This document shows positions 16,383-25,053 of a DNA stretch of 64,000 bases, in pieces. Under the pieces are notes generated by a model that was not told the DNA's origin, searched no databases, and worked only from the letters and a program-made list of their open reading frames with translations. This stretch comes from UBA2185 sp964564625 (lineage in GTDB: Bacteria > Desulfobacterota > Syntrophia > Syntrophales > UBA2185): the NCBI GenBank assembly GCA_964564625.1, contig CAZMBE010000005.1, forward strand, positions 1 through 64,000. Reading direction: 5' to 3'. The translations under genes and the position numbers were made by a program. Every line of letters begins with the position of its first letter. The first letter of the stretch is position 1.

Positions 16383-16480
16383 AAAAGCATGAGGACAGGC
16401 ACCCGGCCTGTCTCGTATTAAGGCCTTCCTATTAATGTCCCACATACGCCCATATCAGAAACATGTGGATAATTCAACAT

Positions 16481-16876
16481 TTAAATATTATTGCGTTTTT
16501 TAATACGAAGCGGCCTTAGCAAGAATGACATAAGCACAATTATGAGAAAAATAATTGTCGCATAGGTGATTTTTTCGAGTGTCAGGTCTTCGACATAGAT
16601 CAGTTTTTCGATGGTTTCGATGGTGAATTTACCGGGATAGACATGGCTGGAAGTTCCTTTCGACTTCAAATACACTTCAAGATGGGTAAGAGGGCAGATC
16701 GTGTGGGTCAGTTGCATAATAATCATGGCGATAAGGGAAACCAGATGAAAGATTCTCCATCTTGGCCAGTTCAGATATAAAAAGATGGGAAAGCCGAGGA
16801 TCACAAACCCAATCCATAAAAAATGAATAAGGATCACAAAATCTGCCGCCAGGCTGTAGAACATATCTATGACCAT
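16481..16876 (-). CDS. DUF2784 membrane protein
   Basis: A 131-residue integral membrane protein of DUF2784, function unknown. I see hydrophobic spans at about residues 8-32, 43-62 and 103-122, with the family motifs ILIHFLWIGFVI, HTICPLTHLEVYL and the short soluble loop after it. It starts 12 bases after the phosphoesterase-nucleotidyltransferase gene and stops about 100 bases before the SpoIID ATG on the same strand, so all may share a transcript. No catalytic motif is evident. Confidence 0.8.
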   Translation of the reverse strand: MVIDMFYSLAADFVILIHFLWIGFVILGFPIFLYLNWPRWRIFHLVSLIAMIIMQLTHTICPLTHLEVYLKSKGTSSHVYPGKFTIETIEKLIYVEDLTLEKITYATIIFLIIVLMSFLLRPLRIKKRNNI

Positions 16877-16888
16877 TCAAGAGTGATT

Positions 16889-18601
16889 TTACGGTGAACT
16901 GAAGTGTTCTCCTTTCAACTCGCCCAAATAAAGCTTTACTTTTTCTCTTATCCAGTTTGGCAGTTTTATCCCCAATGCCGATAGACGTCCCTCGTATTTC
17001 ATGAACGATCCTATATGACGGGAGGTGGCAGCGATTATCTTAAAAAACGCCTGGAGACTCCCTTCAATCTCCTTGCGAAACATTATATCTTTGTTGAGCA
17101 TATCTTCTATAGGAGCAACGACCCGGTAGTTTATGGGACGGCATATGGACCTGTAGAACACAAACCGTTGAAGGGTTTCGTTCTCATAATTCTTCTCCCG
17201 TATGCTTTCTTCTACACGGTTAAGATCGACGACATCGAGAATATGATAATTGTATTTGTCCTTAAGTATTTCCTTGATCATCTCTTCAGCATTTCCAAGA
17301 TAGCTGCACATATCGCTCCCACCGGTACATATTCCCTCACACTCTGGGTGGTTCTCGCTGCACCTTAAATAAAGGACAATGTCCATATCCGAATCTGATA
17401 TGGACAGACCAAAATTAACGGAACCCATCACGTCCATAGCAATATCAGCATGCATCTTGTCTTCAATCAGAGAAGTGATTTCCTCCAGAGTATGGAGTCT
17501 TTCTTCTGTTTCCCGGGTCTGGAAGGCCCTGTAAAACTTTTTTATCTCGTTGTACAAAGTGATCTCAGGGATGTGGGACTCTTTGATATCTTTGAGATCA
17601 TAATTTTTTATCTCTTCCAGGGCGCGGTATCTTGCCGTATCCAGGATTTGTCTGATTAGTTTGCCGTTTCTGATATAAAATTCGGCAACATCATAAATTC
17701 TTCCGTTAAAAAATTTCTTGAAGATAATTTCCTGTACCTGCTCATCCTCCACCTTGATCGAATAATGAAATCCTCCCTCCGCAACATCCCCTGAGATCAA
17801 GGTTACTTCACCGAAATTTGATGGATTAAGATACAGGGTATTTTCAATCAGCTTTACTCCCCATTGGTGATGGGTATGACCTGTAAGACACATCATCACC
17901 GGATTCGCTTCGCAATAGTTGCGCAATGCCGTCGATCCAATCGGTCCTCCTGAGGCCACTTGATCGAGAATGCCATACGCAGGCTGGTGGGTTACAATAA
18001 TATGCGGATCTACTGCCTTGAAAAAGTGGTGCATCTCATTGTCCCTGTCGAAGTATTTCATCTTTTCCCTTGCATGAACGACATACCTCTCGGGAATTCC
18101 CGGTGTCCATATAGCCACCCCGCCATACCCGCATATCCTCAAATTCTCCATGGTATACCAATGCAGGTGTAAGTCGTGCCCATGCAGCGCGGTATATTTG
18201 AGATCCATATCGTAATTCCCGGGGAGGCAGAAGACCTGAGCCCTGTGTTTTGTCGATATTATGCTTCCCAACACCCTGTATTTCTGCTGCATGACCCTGC
18301 GGGCCCTGATCGTGTACTCCTGGTATTGAGTCCCCAATTTCTGTATATCGTCAGAAATGTCGGGCTTTTCCAAAAGCTCATCAACAAAATCCTCAATGAG
18401 CATATCCTCTCTCGACATTTGCCTTCTTAGGCCGTGGAAATATTGTTGCAGTTCGTGATAGCGTATGGATGTATTCATACTGTAGAAGGGGATGTCGATC
18501 AGATCGCCGGATATAATGTACGCGTCGGCAACTGTTTCATTCAGCAGGTCATTCAGCTTATCAAAGTCTCCGTGGATGTCCGCCAGATAAATGATTCTCA
18601 T
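16889..18601 (-). CDS. Metallophosphoesterase fused to a Pol-beta-type nucleotidyltransferase
   Basis: Two catalytic domains in 570 residues. Residues 1-290 are a calcineurin-like phosphoesterase: LADIHGD (Asp8, His10), SGDLID, LPGNYDMD, VTHQPAYG and TGHTHHQWG, with a long charged insert between blocks. Residues about 380-500 form a nucleotidyltransferase: GSVNFGLSISDSDMDIVLYL has the GS followed by the D-x-D pair (Asp405, Asp407). A cysteine cluster (ECEGICTGGSDMC) follows. There is no signal peptide. The pairing suggests adding and removing a nucleotide or phosphate on one substrate (protein, RNA or small molecule), but I know of no characterised example. A DUF2784 gene follows 12 bases later. 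Confidence 0.8.
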   Translation of the reverse strand: MRIIYLADIHGDFDKLNDLLNETVADAYIISGDLIDIPFYSMNTSIRYHELQQYFHGLRRQMSREDMLIEDFVDELLEKPDISDDIQKLGTQYQEYTIRARRVMQQKYRVLGSIISTKHRAQVFCLPGNYDMDLKYTALHGHDLHLHWYTMENLRICGYGGVAIWTPGIPERYVVHAREKMKYFDRDNEMHHFFKAVDPHIIVTHQPAYGILDQVASGGPIGSTALRNYCEANPVMMCLTGHTHHQWGVKLIENTLYLNPSNFGEVTLISGDVAEGGFHYSIKVEDEQVQEIIFKKFFNGRIYDVAEFYIRNGKLIRQILDTARYRALEEIKNYDLKDIKESHIPEITLYNEIKKFYRAFQTRETEERLHTLEEITSLIEDKMHADIAMDVMGSVNFGLSISDSDMDIVLYLRCSENHPECEGICTGGSDMCSYLGNAEEMIKEILKDKYNYHILDVVDLNRVEESIREKNYENETLQRFVFYRSICRPINYRVVAPIEDMLNKDIMFRKEIEGSLQAFFKIIAATSRHIGSFMKYEGRLSALGIKLPNWIREKVKLYLGELKGEHFSSP

Positions 18602-18815
18602 ACTTTAATTATCTTTGCCTGCGCCTTATGAGGTCAAATTTTTTCATCCATTTACTTGCGACTGACATGGCAGTTAATCAGCGTGATGTGCATTTCTTTA
18701 TACCACAAATTTCATGAGAGCTCTGCGGTTTTTTGATGTTTTGGGGACGGGATATTATATGATATGGCAGGTTGTAAGATTATAGAGTAAGGGAAAATCA
18801 ATGCTATTTTCTTTG

Positions 18816-19691
18816 TCACTCATGTGGGCCGTATTTCCTCTCTTTCTTCGATATTCCTGTATTTTTTTCTCTCATCTTTGTATCTACAAACCAGTCTATC
18901 AATTGCCGGGCTATACTGATTTTACCAGGTATCGTCGGGAGTTGTTCGGGATCAAACCAACCCGCGTCCGAAATTTCTGTTTCGTCAATCTTGATCTCAC
19001 CACTCTCATACTCTGCAGTAAAGCCGATCATGAGAGAATCGGGGAAGGGCCATGGCTGACTTCCAAAATATTGAATGTTCTTCACTCTGATGCCAACCTC
19101 TTCTTCTATTTCTCTTTTCGCGGCCTCTTCAAGTGTTTCACCTGGTTCGACAAATCCGGCGAGCACACTGTATAGCTCTGTGGTGAATCGTTTTACACGG
19201 GCAAGAAGCACCTTGTTTTCACGTTCTATGAGAACAATAATTGCGGGAGAAATACGGGGAAAGCTCAGGAAGCCGCAACCCGGGCACTCTTTTGCTCTCA
19301 TGCCCTTCGCGTGTTTCATTTCCGTTCTGCAGCGGCCGCAGTAACGGTTGTTGCTGTCCCATTCAAGAATGTGTGATGCCTTCATTGCAATCTTGTGAAG
19401 GGATTCTGGAATACGTCCATAAAGATATCGTAACCCGAAAGAAACCATTCCTAGGGGCAGTGAAATGTTTTCAGAAACCTCGGCGCAATAGCAATGATGC
19501 CCACTCAAGGCTCCCAGATACCACTCACTGACCGACCGCAGCCCCAGATTGGTTACATCTTGGATGAAAGGGACAGAGATTGCTCCCCCATTTTTTTCTA
19601 CTATCATCATGTGGGCAGTGAATATGAACCACCACGCCGGTTCTGACTTTTCCGGTGGTGGATCAACAGAAGAGACAAGATGATCATGCAT
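18816..19691 (-). CDS. nudC: NAD(+)/NADH diphosphatase (decapping Nudix hydrolase)
   Basis: NudC splits NADH to NMNH and AMP and removes NAD caps from RNA 5' ends. The 291-residue protein has the zinc ribbon (CGRC with CPGC) between an N-terminal domain and the Nudix domain. The Nudix box runs GFVEPGETLEEA then KREIEEEVGI, with its REXXEE helix intact. FGSQPWPFPDSLM is the SQPWPFPxS signature separating NudC from other Nudix enzymes. It starts 3 bases after the upstream glucanotransferase gene stops, so the two are one operon. Confidence 0.94.
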   Translation of the reverse strand: MHDHLVSSVDPPPEKSEPAWWFIFTAHMMIVEKNGGAISVPFIQDVTNLGLRSVSEWYLGALSGHHCYCAEVSENISLPLGMVSFGLRYLYGRIPESLHKIAMKASHILEWDSNNRYCGRCRTEMKHAKGMRAKECPGCGFLSFPRISPAIIVLIERENKVLLARVKRFTTELYSVLAGFVEPGETLEEAAKREIEEEVGIRVKNIQYFGSQPWPFPDSLMIGFTAEYESGEIKIDETEISDAGWFDPEQLPTIPGKISIARQLIDWFVDTKMREKNTGISKKERKYGPHE

Positions 19692-19694
19692 GCG

Positions 19695-21395
19695 TTAATC
19701 CCCGATTTTGAATATCCTGATCCCGCAGGGCTCAATATCAAGTGTAATATCGTTAACCTGTGATTCATAGGAGGATCCGTTTATTCTATCCTCCATCCAT
19801 ATGGTTTTTGAATTTATACTATGTGATGACAGATTAACCTTTATACTGTAGCTGTTATGGATATCAAGATTGGCGAGAATCAGATAGCCTTTGTCATGTC
19901 CTTTATAGAAGCGGCGAAAAGCGCCCAGAACTGCGCCGTGGTCGCTGTCAACAAATTCAATGTTCCCGTCCTGATGAAACACCGGCGATTCTGCAAGGAT
20001 GCGGTTGACATTTCCTATTCCTTTGGCGATGAACAGGTTCTCCTGAAACGTGTGCTTTTCTTTCCTGCCGATGAAATTAATTTTCTCCGGGCAGCCATGT
20101 TCAACACCCTGGACAATGCCGGTTTGGCCCGTACCCATGAGTGCTAGTGCTGCATACCGCGGCACAGCGGCCTCTGCCTTGCCGAAAAGCTGGGCCGGTA
20201 CGCCTGTATCATGGGTGGTGATGGGGAGGTAAAAACGCAATTTTCGACCTATAGAATGAATATAGCGGAGATAATTTCTGAGATTAGAGGCATAGGGATG
20301 TTCCCACTGATTGGCAAGAAACAGATTGATCTGCCATTCAGCGGCTTTTTTCAGCATAGTATTGGAATCAGTAAAGAGCTCCGCCATGACGATCAGGTTA
20401 GGGTAGGTGTCGCGCAGCTCGTCAAGGAGGTGTGTGATAAACCCTTCATGGCTTGAGTGCAGATTGTCAAGGCGTATCATGCCGCCCGTAAGCTGGGCGA
20501 AATGGGACCAGAAAAGGGAATATTTTGTCATACAGCTCCAGATATCGCTGCGCAGGTCAGGATTGGGATGATCGTAATAAATTTTTACAAGGTCCCCCCA
20601 TTTCAGCCATGAGTTCATATGCCAGCAGCCTGCCCGTTTCATTCCGTCTTTCTCGCTCTTGTCAGGCACTATCCACTCCGGGCACATTTTCACCATTCTG
20701 CTCCCGATGCCTATGTGATTCAACGCCAGGTCAAAACAAAGCCGGATTCCCAAGTTTGAGGCAGTATTGACGAATCTTTCAAAGTCTGCGAAACCTGAGC
20801 GGTCATCTGTTCCGCGATACGCTTTATCAATGGAAAAAAGATCATGGGCAGCATAGGGGCTTTCAGATAGATCGAGACTGGTAATGGGCAGAAGATGCAC
20901 CGCATTAAAGCCGTGCCCCGCGATGCGGGGAAGATGTTCTGTCCAGTCGCTTATTGTACCTGAAACTGATGGTATCAAAGTATACATCCTGATGTCCCGC
21001 ATAGTCTCCGGATCCACTATTACGTGGCTGAAAGGAACCCTGTCCCAATACCAGGTTTTGCCGTTATCAAGTGAATACTTTAATTTGAATTTATAGCTTC
21101 CGCAAAGTCTGACTGTATACGACAGGCTATAGATCCCGCTCTTTTCATGTATGAATTTCAGTTCCCGCCATTCATATCTTGGACAGTCAATATTTGTATA
21201 GAGAAAGATTTGACCTCTGGCATCTTTATTCCGGAATTCGACCTCCAGATGGAGAATGTCGTTCTGATAGATGCGGAAAAAGTCATCTGGGACTACAGAG
21301 AACGAGCGCCTCAATAATCCTTCTTTGCCTATTCTCATATTCCGGGATACTAGTTCCGGAATTTCAAACGATGGAAGGAACTGTGATTTAAGAGC
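19695..21395 (-). CDS. GH13 glycogen-debranching-type 4-alpha-glucanotransferase
   Basis: A GH13 enzyme of about 566 residues from the ATG at 21395 (MALKSQFLPSF), which has AGGGTG upstream; a start at 21443 adds 16 residues. After a beta-rich N-terminal domain come the alpha-amylase regions (numbered from 21443): FDLALNHIG (Asp238), GGMIRLDNLHSSHEG (nucleophile Asp326), IVMAELFTDS (acid Glu355) and ITTHDTG (His411-Asp412). RLDNLHS followed by PNLIVMAELF is closest to the glucanotransferase half of eukaryotic-type glycogen debranching enzyme, but the glucosidase half is absent. A C-terminal beta domain ends the protein. No signal peptide, so it acts on cytosolic glycogen or maltodextrin. nudC follows directly. 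Confidence 0.8.
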   Translation of the reverse strand, partial: ALKSQFLPSFEIPELVSRNMRIGKEGLLRRSFSVVPDDFFRIYQNDILHLEVEFRNKDARGQIFLYTNIDCPRYEWRELKFIHEKSGIYSLSYTVRLCGSYKFKLKYSLDNGKTWYWDRVPFSHVIVDPETMRDIRMYTLIPSVSGTISDWTEHLPRIAGHGFNAVHLLPITSLDLSESPYAAHDLFSIDKAYRGTDDRSGFADFERFVNTASNLGIRLCFDLALNHIGIGSRMVKMCPEWIVPDKSEKDGMKRAGCWHMNSWLKWGDLVKIYYDHPNPDLRSDIWSCMTKYSLFWSHFAQLTGGMIRLDNLHSSHEGFITHLLDELRDTYPNLIVMAELFTDSNTMLKKAAEWQINLFLANQWEHPYASNLRNYLRYIHSIGRKLRFYLPITTHDTGVPAQLFGKAEAAVPRYAALALMGTGQTGIVQGVEHGCPEKINFIGRKEKHTFQENLFIAKGIGNVNRILAESPVFHQDGNIEFVDSDHGAVLGAFRRFYKGHDKGYLILANLDIHNSYSIKVNLSSHSINSKTIWMEDRINGSSYESQVNDITLDIEPCGIRIFKIGD

Positions 21396-21443
21396 CATGG
21401 GTTTCACCCTGCATGACAGTTTGTGGTGCCATGAATTTCTCAC

Positions 21444-21824
21444 ATATCATAGATTCAGGTTTGTTTTCTGTTTTTTCAACATTTGAATCGGATCGAATCG
21501 ATTCATAGTTATGCGATAATCGTCGAGACAGTGTATATTTAAAAAATATTGAGCGACTCTTTGCTTTCTACAAACAGAAAGCTGTTATTTTAGTATGGCA
21601 TTATAAGGAAAAACGAGCACTGTCAAGAAAAAATAGCTACAATTTTCATTCACATATACAATTTAAACTGAAGATCAGAGCGATGCATGGTGGTTTCGAA
21701 ATACCGTGAAAGCATGACGAAAATACACGGGCGAGAATTTAGACGGTCATTCATAAATCTCATCATAGACACTTATATGATTTTATGGTAGAAAAACCGG
21801 AAAACTTTGACCTGAGGAATAGTA
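21444..21824. other. Divergent intergenic region between the debranching-type gene and nadK
   Basis: AT-rich, no gene seen. It holds the minus-strand promoter at 21600-21626 and a perfect 7-bp hairpin, GCTTTCT (21563-21569)/AGAAAGC (21576-21582), that would lie at the start of that mRNA. No clear plus-strand promoter for nadK was found. Confidence 0.5.
21600..21626 (-). promoter_or_regulatory. Promoter for the debranching-type gene and nudC
   Basis: On the minus strand TTGACA (21626-21621) and TATAAT (21605-21600) are both perfect hexamers, but the spacer is only 15 bases. Such a spacer usually lowers basal activity and can mark a promoter needing an activator. Confidence 0.55.
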
Positions 21825-22703
21825 ATGGTTATTAAAAAGATCGGGATTATCGCAAATGTCGAGAAGGAGAAGTCCGCTGAATGCAGCATTCAATTGAGAG
21901 AATGGGCTTTTAATAAGGGAATCAAGGTTTTTTTTGAAGAGGGGATTGCCACTAAAATCGGAGAACCCAAAGGGATGGACAGAAGAGAATTGGCATCCCA
22001 TGTAGATCTTCTGGTTGTATTTGGCGGTGACGGAACGATTCTCAGGACGGTCCGTTTTGTAAGTGAGTATGACATTCCTATTGTCGGCATCAACCTCGGC
22101 GAATTTGGTTATCTTACTGAGGTCAATCTGAATGAGATGTACAGTGCCCTCGAATTGATCGTGAAAGGTGAGTACCAGACAGAAAAGAGGATGATGCTCG
22201 ATATCACAATATACCTGGGAACGGAAACTATCAGGCAGCAGAGCATTTTAAACGATGTTGTGATCACGCGCGGGAATCTTTCACGAATCCTAAACCTGGA
22301 AACGACTGTCAATCAGCGGTATCTGACCACCTTCAGGGCTGATGGCATTATCATTTCCACTCCCACGGGTTCTACCGCATATAACATTTCCGCGGGAGGC
22401 CCCATTGTGTTTCCGGAACAGGATTCTTTTATCATCAATCCAATATGCCCCTTCGCGTTGACTAACAGGCCAATCATCATTCCCGATGAAGCCGAGATTA
22501 ATGTGATTTTATGGACAAAGGAACAGGGCGCGACATTGACCCTGGATGGGCAGGTTTCATATATAATGAAATCGGGAGATAACATGATCATCAGGAAATC
22601 TCCTTATGTGACTAACCTCGTCTCATCGCCTTTCAGGGATTATATGGAGATACTGCGTACAAAGTTGGGATGGGGCGGGTCGCCTTCCGGAGCCAATCAA
22701 TGA
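21825..22703 (+). CDS. nadK: NAD kinase
   Basis: Phosphorylates NAD to NADP, the only route to NADP in the cell. The 292-residue sequence shows the GGDGT motif in VVFGGDGTILR, the conserved GINLGEFGYLTE, the substrate-binding LNDVVITRG and the Gly-rich TPTGSTAYNISAGGPI. TLDGQVSY near the C-terminus is normal. The start codon follows TGAGGA. recN follows after 190 bases, a common arrangement in bacteria. Confidence 0.96.
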   Translation: MVIKKIGIIANVEKEKSAECSIQLREWAFNKGIKVFFEEGIATKIGEPKGMDRRELASHVDLLVVFGGDGTILRTVRFVSEYDIPIVGINLGEFGYLTEVNLNEMYSALELIVKGEYQTEKRMMLDITIYLGTETIRQQSILNDVVITRGNLSRILNLETTVNQRYLTTFRADGIIISTPTGSTAYNISAGGPIVFPEQDSFIINPICPFALTNRPIIIPDEAEINVILWTKEQGATLTLDGQVSYIMKSGDNMIIRKSPYVTNLVSSPFRDYMEILRTKLGWGGSPSGANQ

Positions 22704-22891
22704 TAATCCCTGTATCCCTCAGGTTACGGCAACAAATTGAAACTTGTCCATGTGAAGGTTTTCCCCAGCGAAGGTATGGGAATCGATCAGCAGCAGGCAT
22801 CATGCACACTTACTTCTTGCTCATCGAGAAGAACGTAACACCGTGAAAGGTTGTTTCCTAAGTGAGAATAAGTTAATATTTGGGGGCTTAT

Positions 22892-24574
22892 ATGTTAACG
22901 GAACTTGTTATCAGAAATTTTGCCATCATCGAGGAATTAAGGGTATCTTTTGCCGGCGGCCTTAATGTACTTACCGGTGAAACGGGGGCAGGAAAGTCTA
23001 TTCTCATAGGGGCCGTGAGCCTTCTGTTGGGGGACCGGGTGTCTTCAGATATCATCAGGTCTCAAGAAGAAACCGCCATGGTAGAAGCATTGTTTGACAT
23101 AGGAGAAAAATCGGATCTCAAAGGAAAATTAAAGGAGATGGGCTTTCTTGTAGGGAATGAACTGATCCTCAAGAGAATTATTTCAAGGACGGGAAAAAAC
23201 CGTGTGTATATTGACGGGCAACTGGCCACACTAGGGATGCTTTCCGCCATCAGTGAAAACCTGATAAACATTTGTGGACAACATGATCACCAGATAATAC
23301 TGAATGCTGAAAATCACATTGATATTATTGACGAATTCGGAGGTCTTCTGCAACTCAGGTCTGAATATGCAGAAATGTATGATAAATTCCTGTCTCTTAA
23401 TAACAAACTTGACAAGCTCCTCACCATGAATAAAACTCGTGATGAGCGGGTGGAGTTCCTTAAGTTCCACCTTAAAGAAATTGACGAGGCCGCAGTTCGT
23501 GTGGGTGAGGATGAGGAACTTTTTGATGAGAAGAAAATTTTTAACAATGTCCAGAAATTAACAGAGTATGCGCAATTGGCATACGAGGCGCTTTACGGGA
23601 AACCAGGGTCGGTCCAGGAAGGGCTGCGCAGTGTTATATCAAACATTCGCGAAATTAAAAATATTGACAGGGGACTGAACCTGTCCGAGCAAGATATTGA
23701 TGCGGTGTATTATCAGCTTGAAGAGAATGCAATGATCCTCCGGGAATATATAAAAAATCTTTCTTACGATCCAGCGAGGCTTGAAGCCATTGATGATCGG
23801 TTGGATCTGCTGGGAAAATTGAAACGCAAGTATGGCCGCACACTTGATGAAGTATTGAAAAAAAGAAATGAAATTGAAGAAGAACTGAAAACTATCTCGT
23901 CCGTCGATGAGGAAATTGAAAAGATATCAAAAGAGATGGAAATACAGAAGACGGAAATGTTGGAAAAAGCGAAGCTTCTCTCCGAGAGACGCAGGGAAAG
24001 TTCAGATGTTCTGACACAAGCGATAGAAGGAGAAATTCACACTCTGCGAATGGAAAATGCTGTGTTTAAGGTCATATTCGGTAAACCTTCCAGTGATCAG
24101 GGGGCAGTAACATTTAATCCTCGAGGAAGCGATGAAATAGAATTCTATATTACCACTAATGTGGGTGAGATGGCGAAACCTTTGAATCGCATTGCCTCGG
24201 GTGGGGAGCTGTCCAGGATCATGCTTGCCGTGAAGAAAGTCCTGGCCAAAACGGGTTCCGTGGGAACGCTGATATTCGATGAGGTGGACAGTGGTATCGG
24301 CGGGGCTGTTGCGGAGGATGTAGGCAAGAAGCTAAAAGATGTAGCTCAACATCATCAGATCCTTTGTATAACTCATCTTCCACAGATTGCCTGCTTTGGT
24401 GACAAACACTATCGCGTTGCAAAAACTGTGTCTGATGAAAGGACAATTACCTCGGTGGATTTTCTTTCCGAGGAAGAGCGGCTTGACGAAATAGCCCGGA
24501 TGCTTGGCGGTTCAGAACTCACGAAGAAAACCAGGGCGCATGCGAGGGAAATGCTTGAGCTGTCACGCGGGTAA
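22892..24574 (+). CDS. recN: DNA repair protein RecN
   Basis: An SMC-like ATPase that acts early at double-strand breaks. From the ATG at 22892 (MLTELVIRNFAIIEE) it has 560 residues; GGGGGC provides the ribosome-binding site, and the TTG at 22880 is unlikely. The N-terminal head has Walker A TGETGAGKSILI, then CGQHDHQ; a long coiled coil covers about 160-370; the C-terminal head has the signature RIASGGELSRIMLA and Walker B TLIFDEVDSGIGG. LCITHLPQIA is the switch histidine region. All ATPase elements are intact. Confidence 0.96.
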   Translation: MLTELVIRNFAIIEELRVSFAGGLNVLTGETGAGKSILIGAVSLLLGDRVSSDIIRSQEETAMVEALFDIGEKSDLKGKLKEMGFLVGNELILKRIISRTGKNRVYIDGQLATLGMLSAISENLINICGQHDHQIILNAENHIDIIDEFGGLLQLRSEYAEMYDKFLSLNNKLDKLLTMNKTRDERVEFLKFHLKEIDEAAVRVGEDEELFDEKKIFNNVQKLTEYAQLAYEALYGKPGSVQEGLRSVISNIREIKNIDRGLNLSEQDIDAVYYQLEENAMILREYIKNLSYDPARLEAIDDRLDLLGKLKRKYGRTLDEVLKKRNEIEEELKTISSVDEEIEKISKEMEIQKTEMLEKAKLLSERRRESSDVLTQAIEGEIHTLRMENAVFKVIFGKPSSDQGAVTFNPRGSDEIEFYITTNVGEMAKPLNRIASGGELSRIMLAVKKVLAKTGSVGTLIFDEVDSGIGGAVAEDVGKKLKDVAQHHQILCITHLPQIACFGDKHYRVAKTVSDERTITSVDFLSEEERLDEIARMLGGSELTKKTRAHAREMLELSRG

Positions 24575-24587
24575 GAGGGGGTAAAAA

Positions 24588-25046
24588 GTGCTGAGAAAGG
24601 CGCGAATAAGTGATGTCAGAACCATTCATAGGATGATTAATATGTCATCCGGTAAAGGGGAAATTCTTCCCCGCTCCCTTATGGATATATACGGCAGCCT
24701 GAGAGATTTCTTTATATATTTAGATGAAGACAGGCAGTTGGTTGTTGGTATTTGTGCCATGAATATAATATGGGAAAACTTGGCGGAAATACGCTCTCTT
24801 TGTGTTGAAGAAGAATACAGGAAAAGAGGGATTGGCAAAAAGCTCGTTGAAGCCTGTATTTCTGAAGCAATTACCCTGCAGCTTTTTAGAATATTTACTT
24901 TAACCAACAGGCCAGATTTTTTTGCACAGCTCGGTTTTAAAGAAGTCGCAATGTCTAGCCTTTCTGAAAAGATATGGTCGGACTGCTTCAGATGCTCCAA
25001 GTATCCTGATTACTGCGACGAAGTGGCAATGATAATAGAATTGTAG
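24588..25046 (+). CDS. GNAT acetyltransferase, probable short-type N-acetylglutamate synthase
   Basis: A 152-residue GNAT protein. The acetyl-CoA loop is EYRKRGIGKKLVEACISEA; EIRSLCVEEEYR is the strand before it. The C-terminus IWSDCFRCSKYPDYCDEVAM, with its cysteine pattern, and LPRSLMDIYGSLRDFFIYL near the N-terminus are what I associate with stand-alone ArgA-type synthases of delta- and epsilonproteobacteria. That would supply N-acetylglutamate for the argB and argD genes at 38.9-41.3 kb. It starts with GTG behind GAGGGGG, between recN and mltA. Substrate assignment is inference. Confidence 0.7.
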   Translation: MLRKARISDVRTIHRMINMSSGKGEILPRSLMDIYGSLRDFFIYLDEDRQLVVGICAMNIIWENLAEIRSLCVEEEYRKRGIGKKLVEACISEAITLQLFRIFTLTNRPDFFAQLGFKEVAMSSLSEKIWSDCFRCSKYPDYCDEVAMIIEL

Positions 25047-25053
25047 GGTGCAA

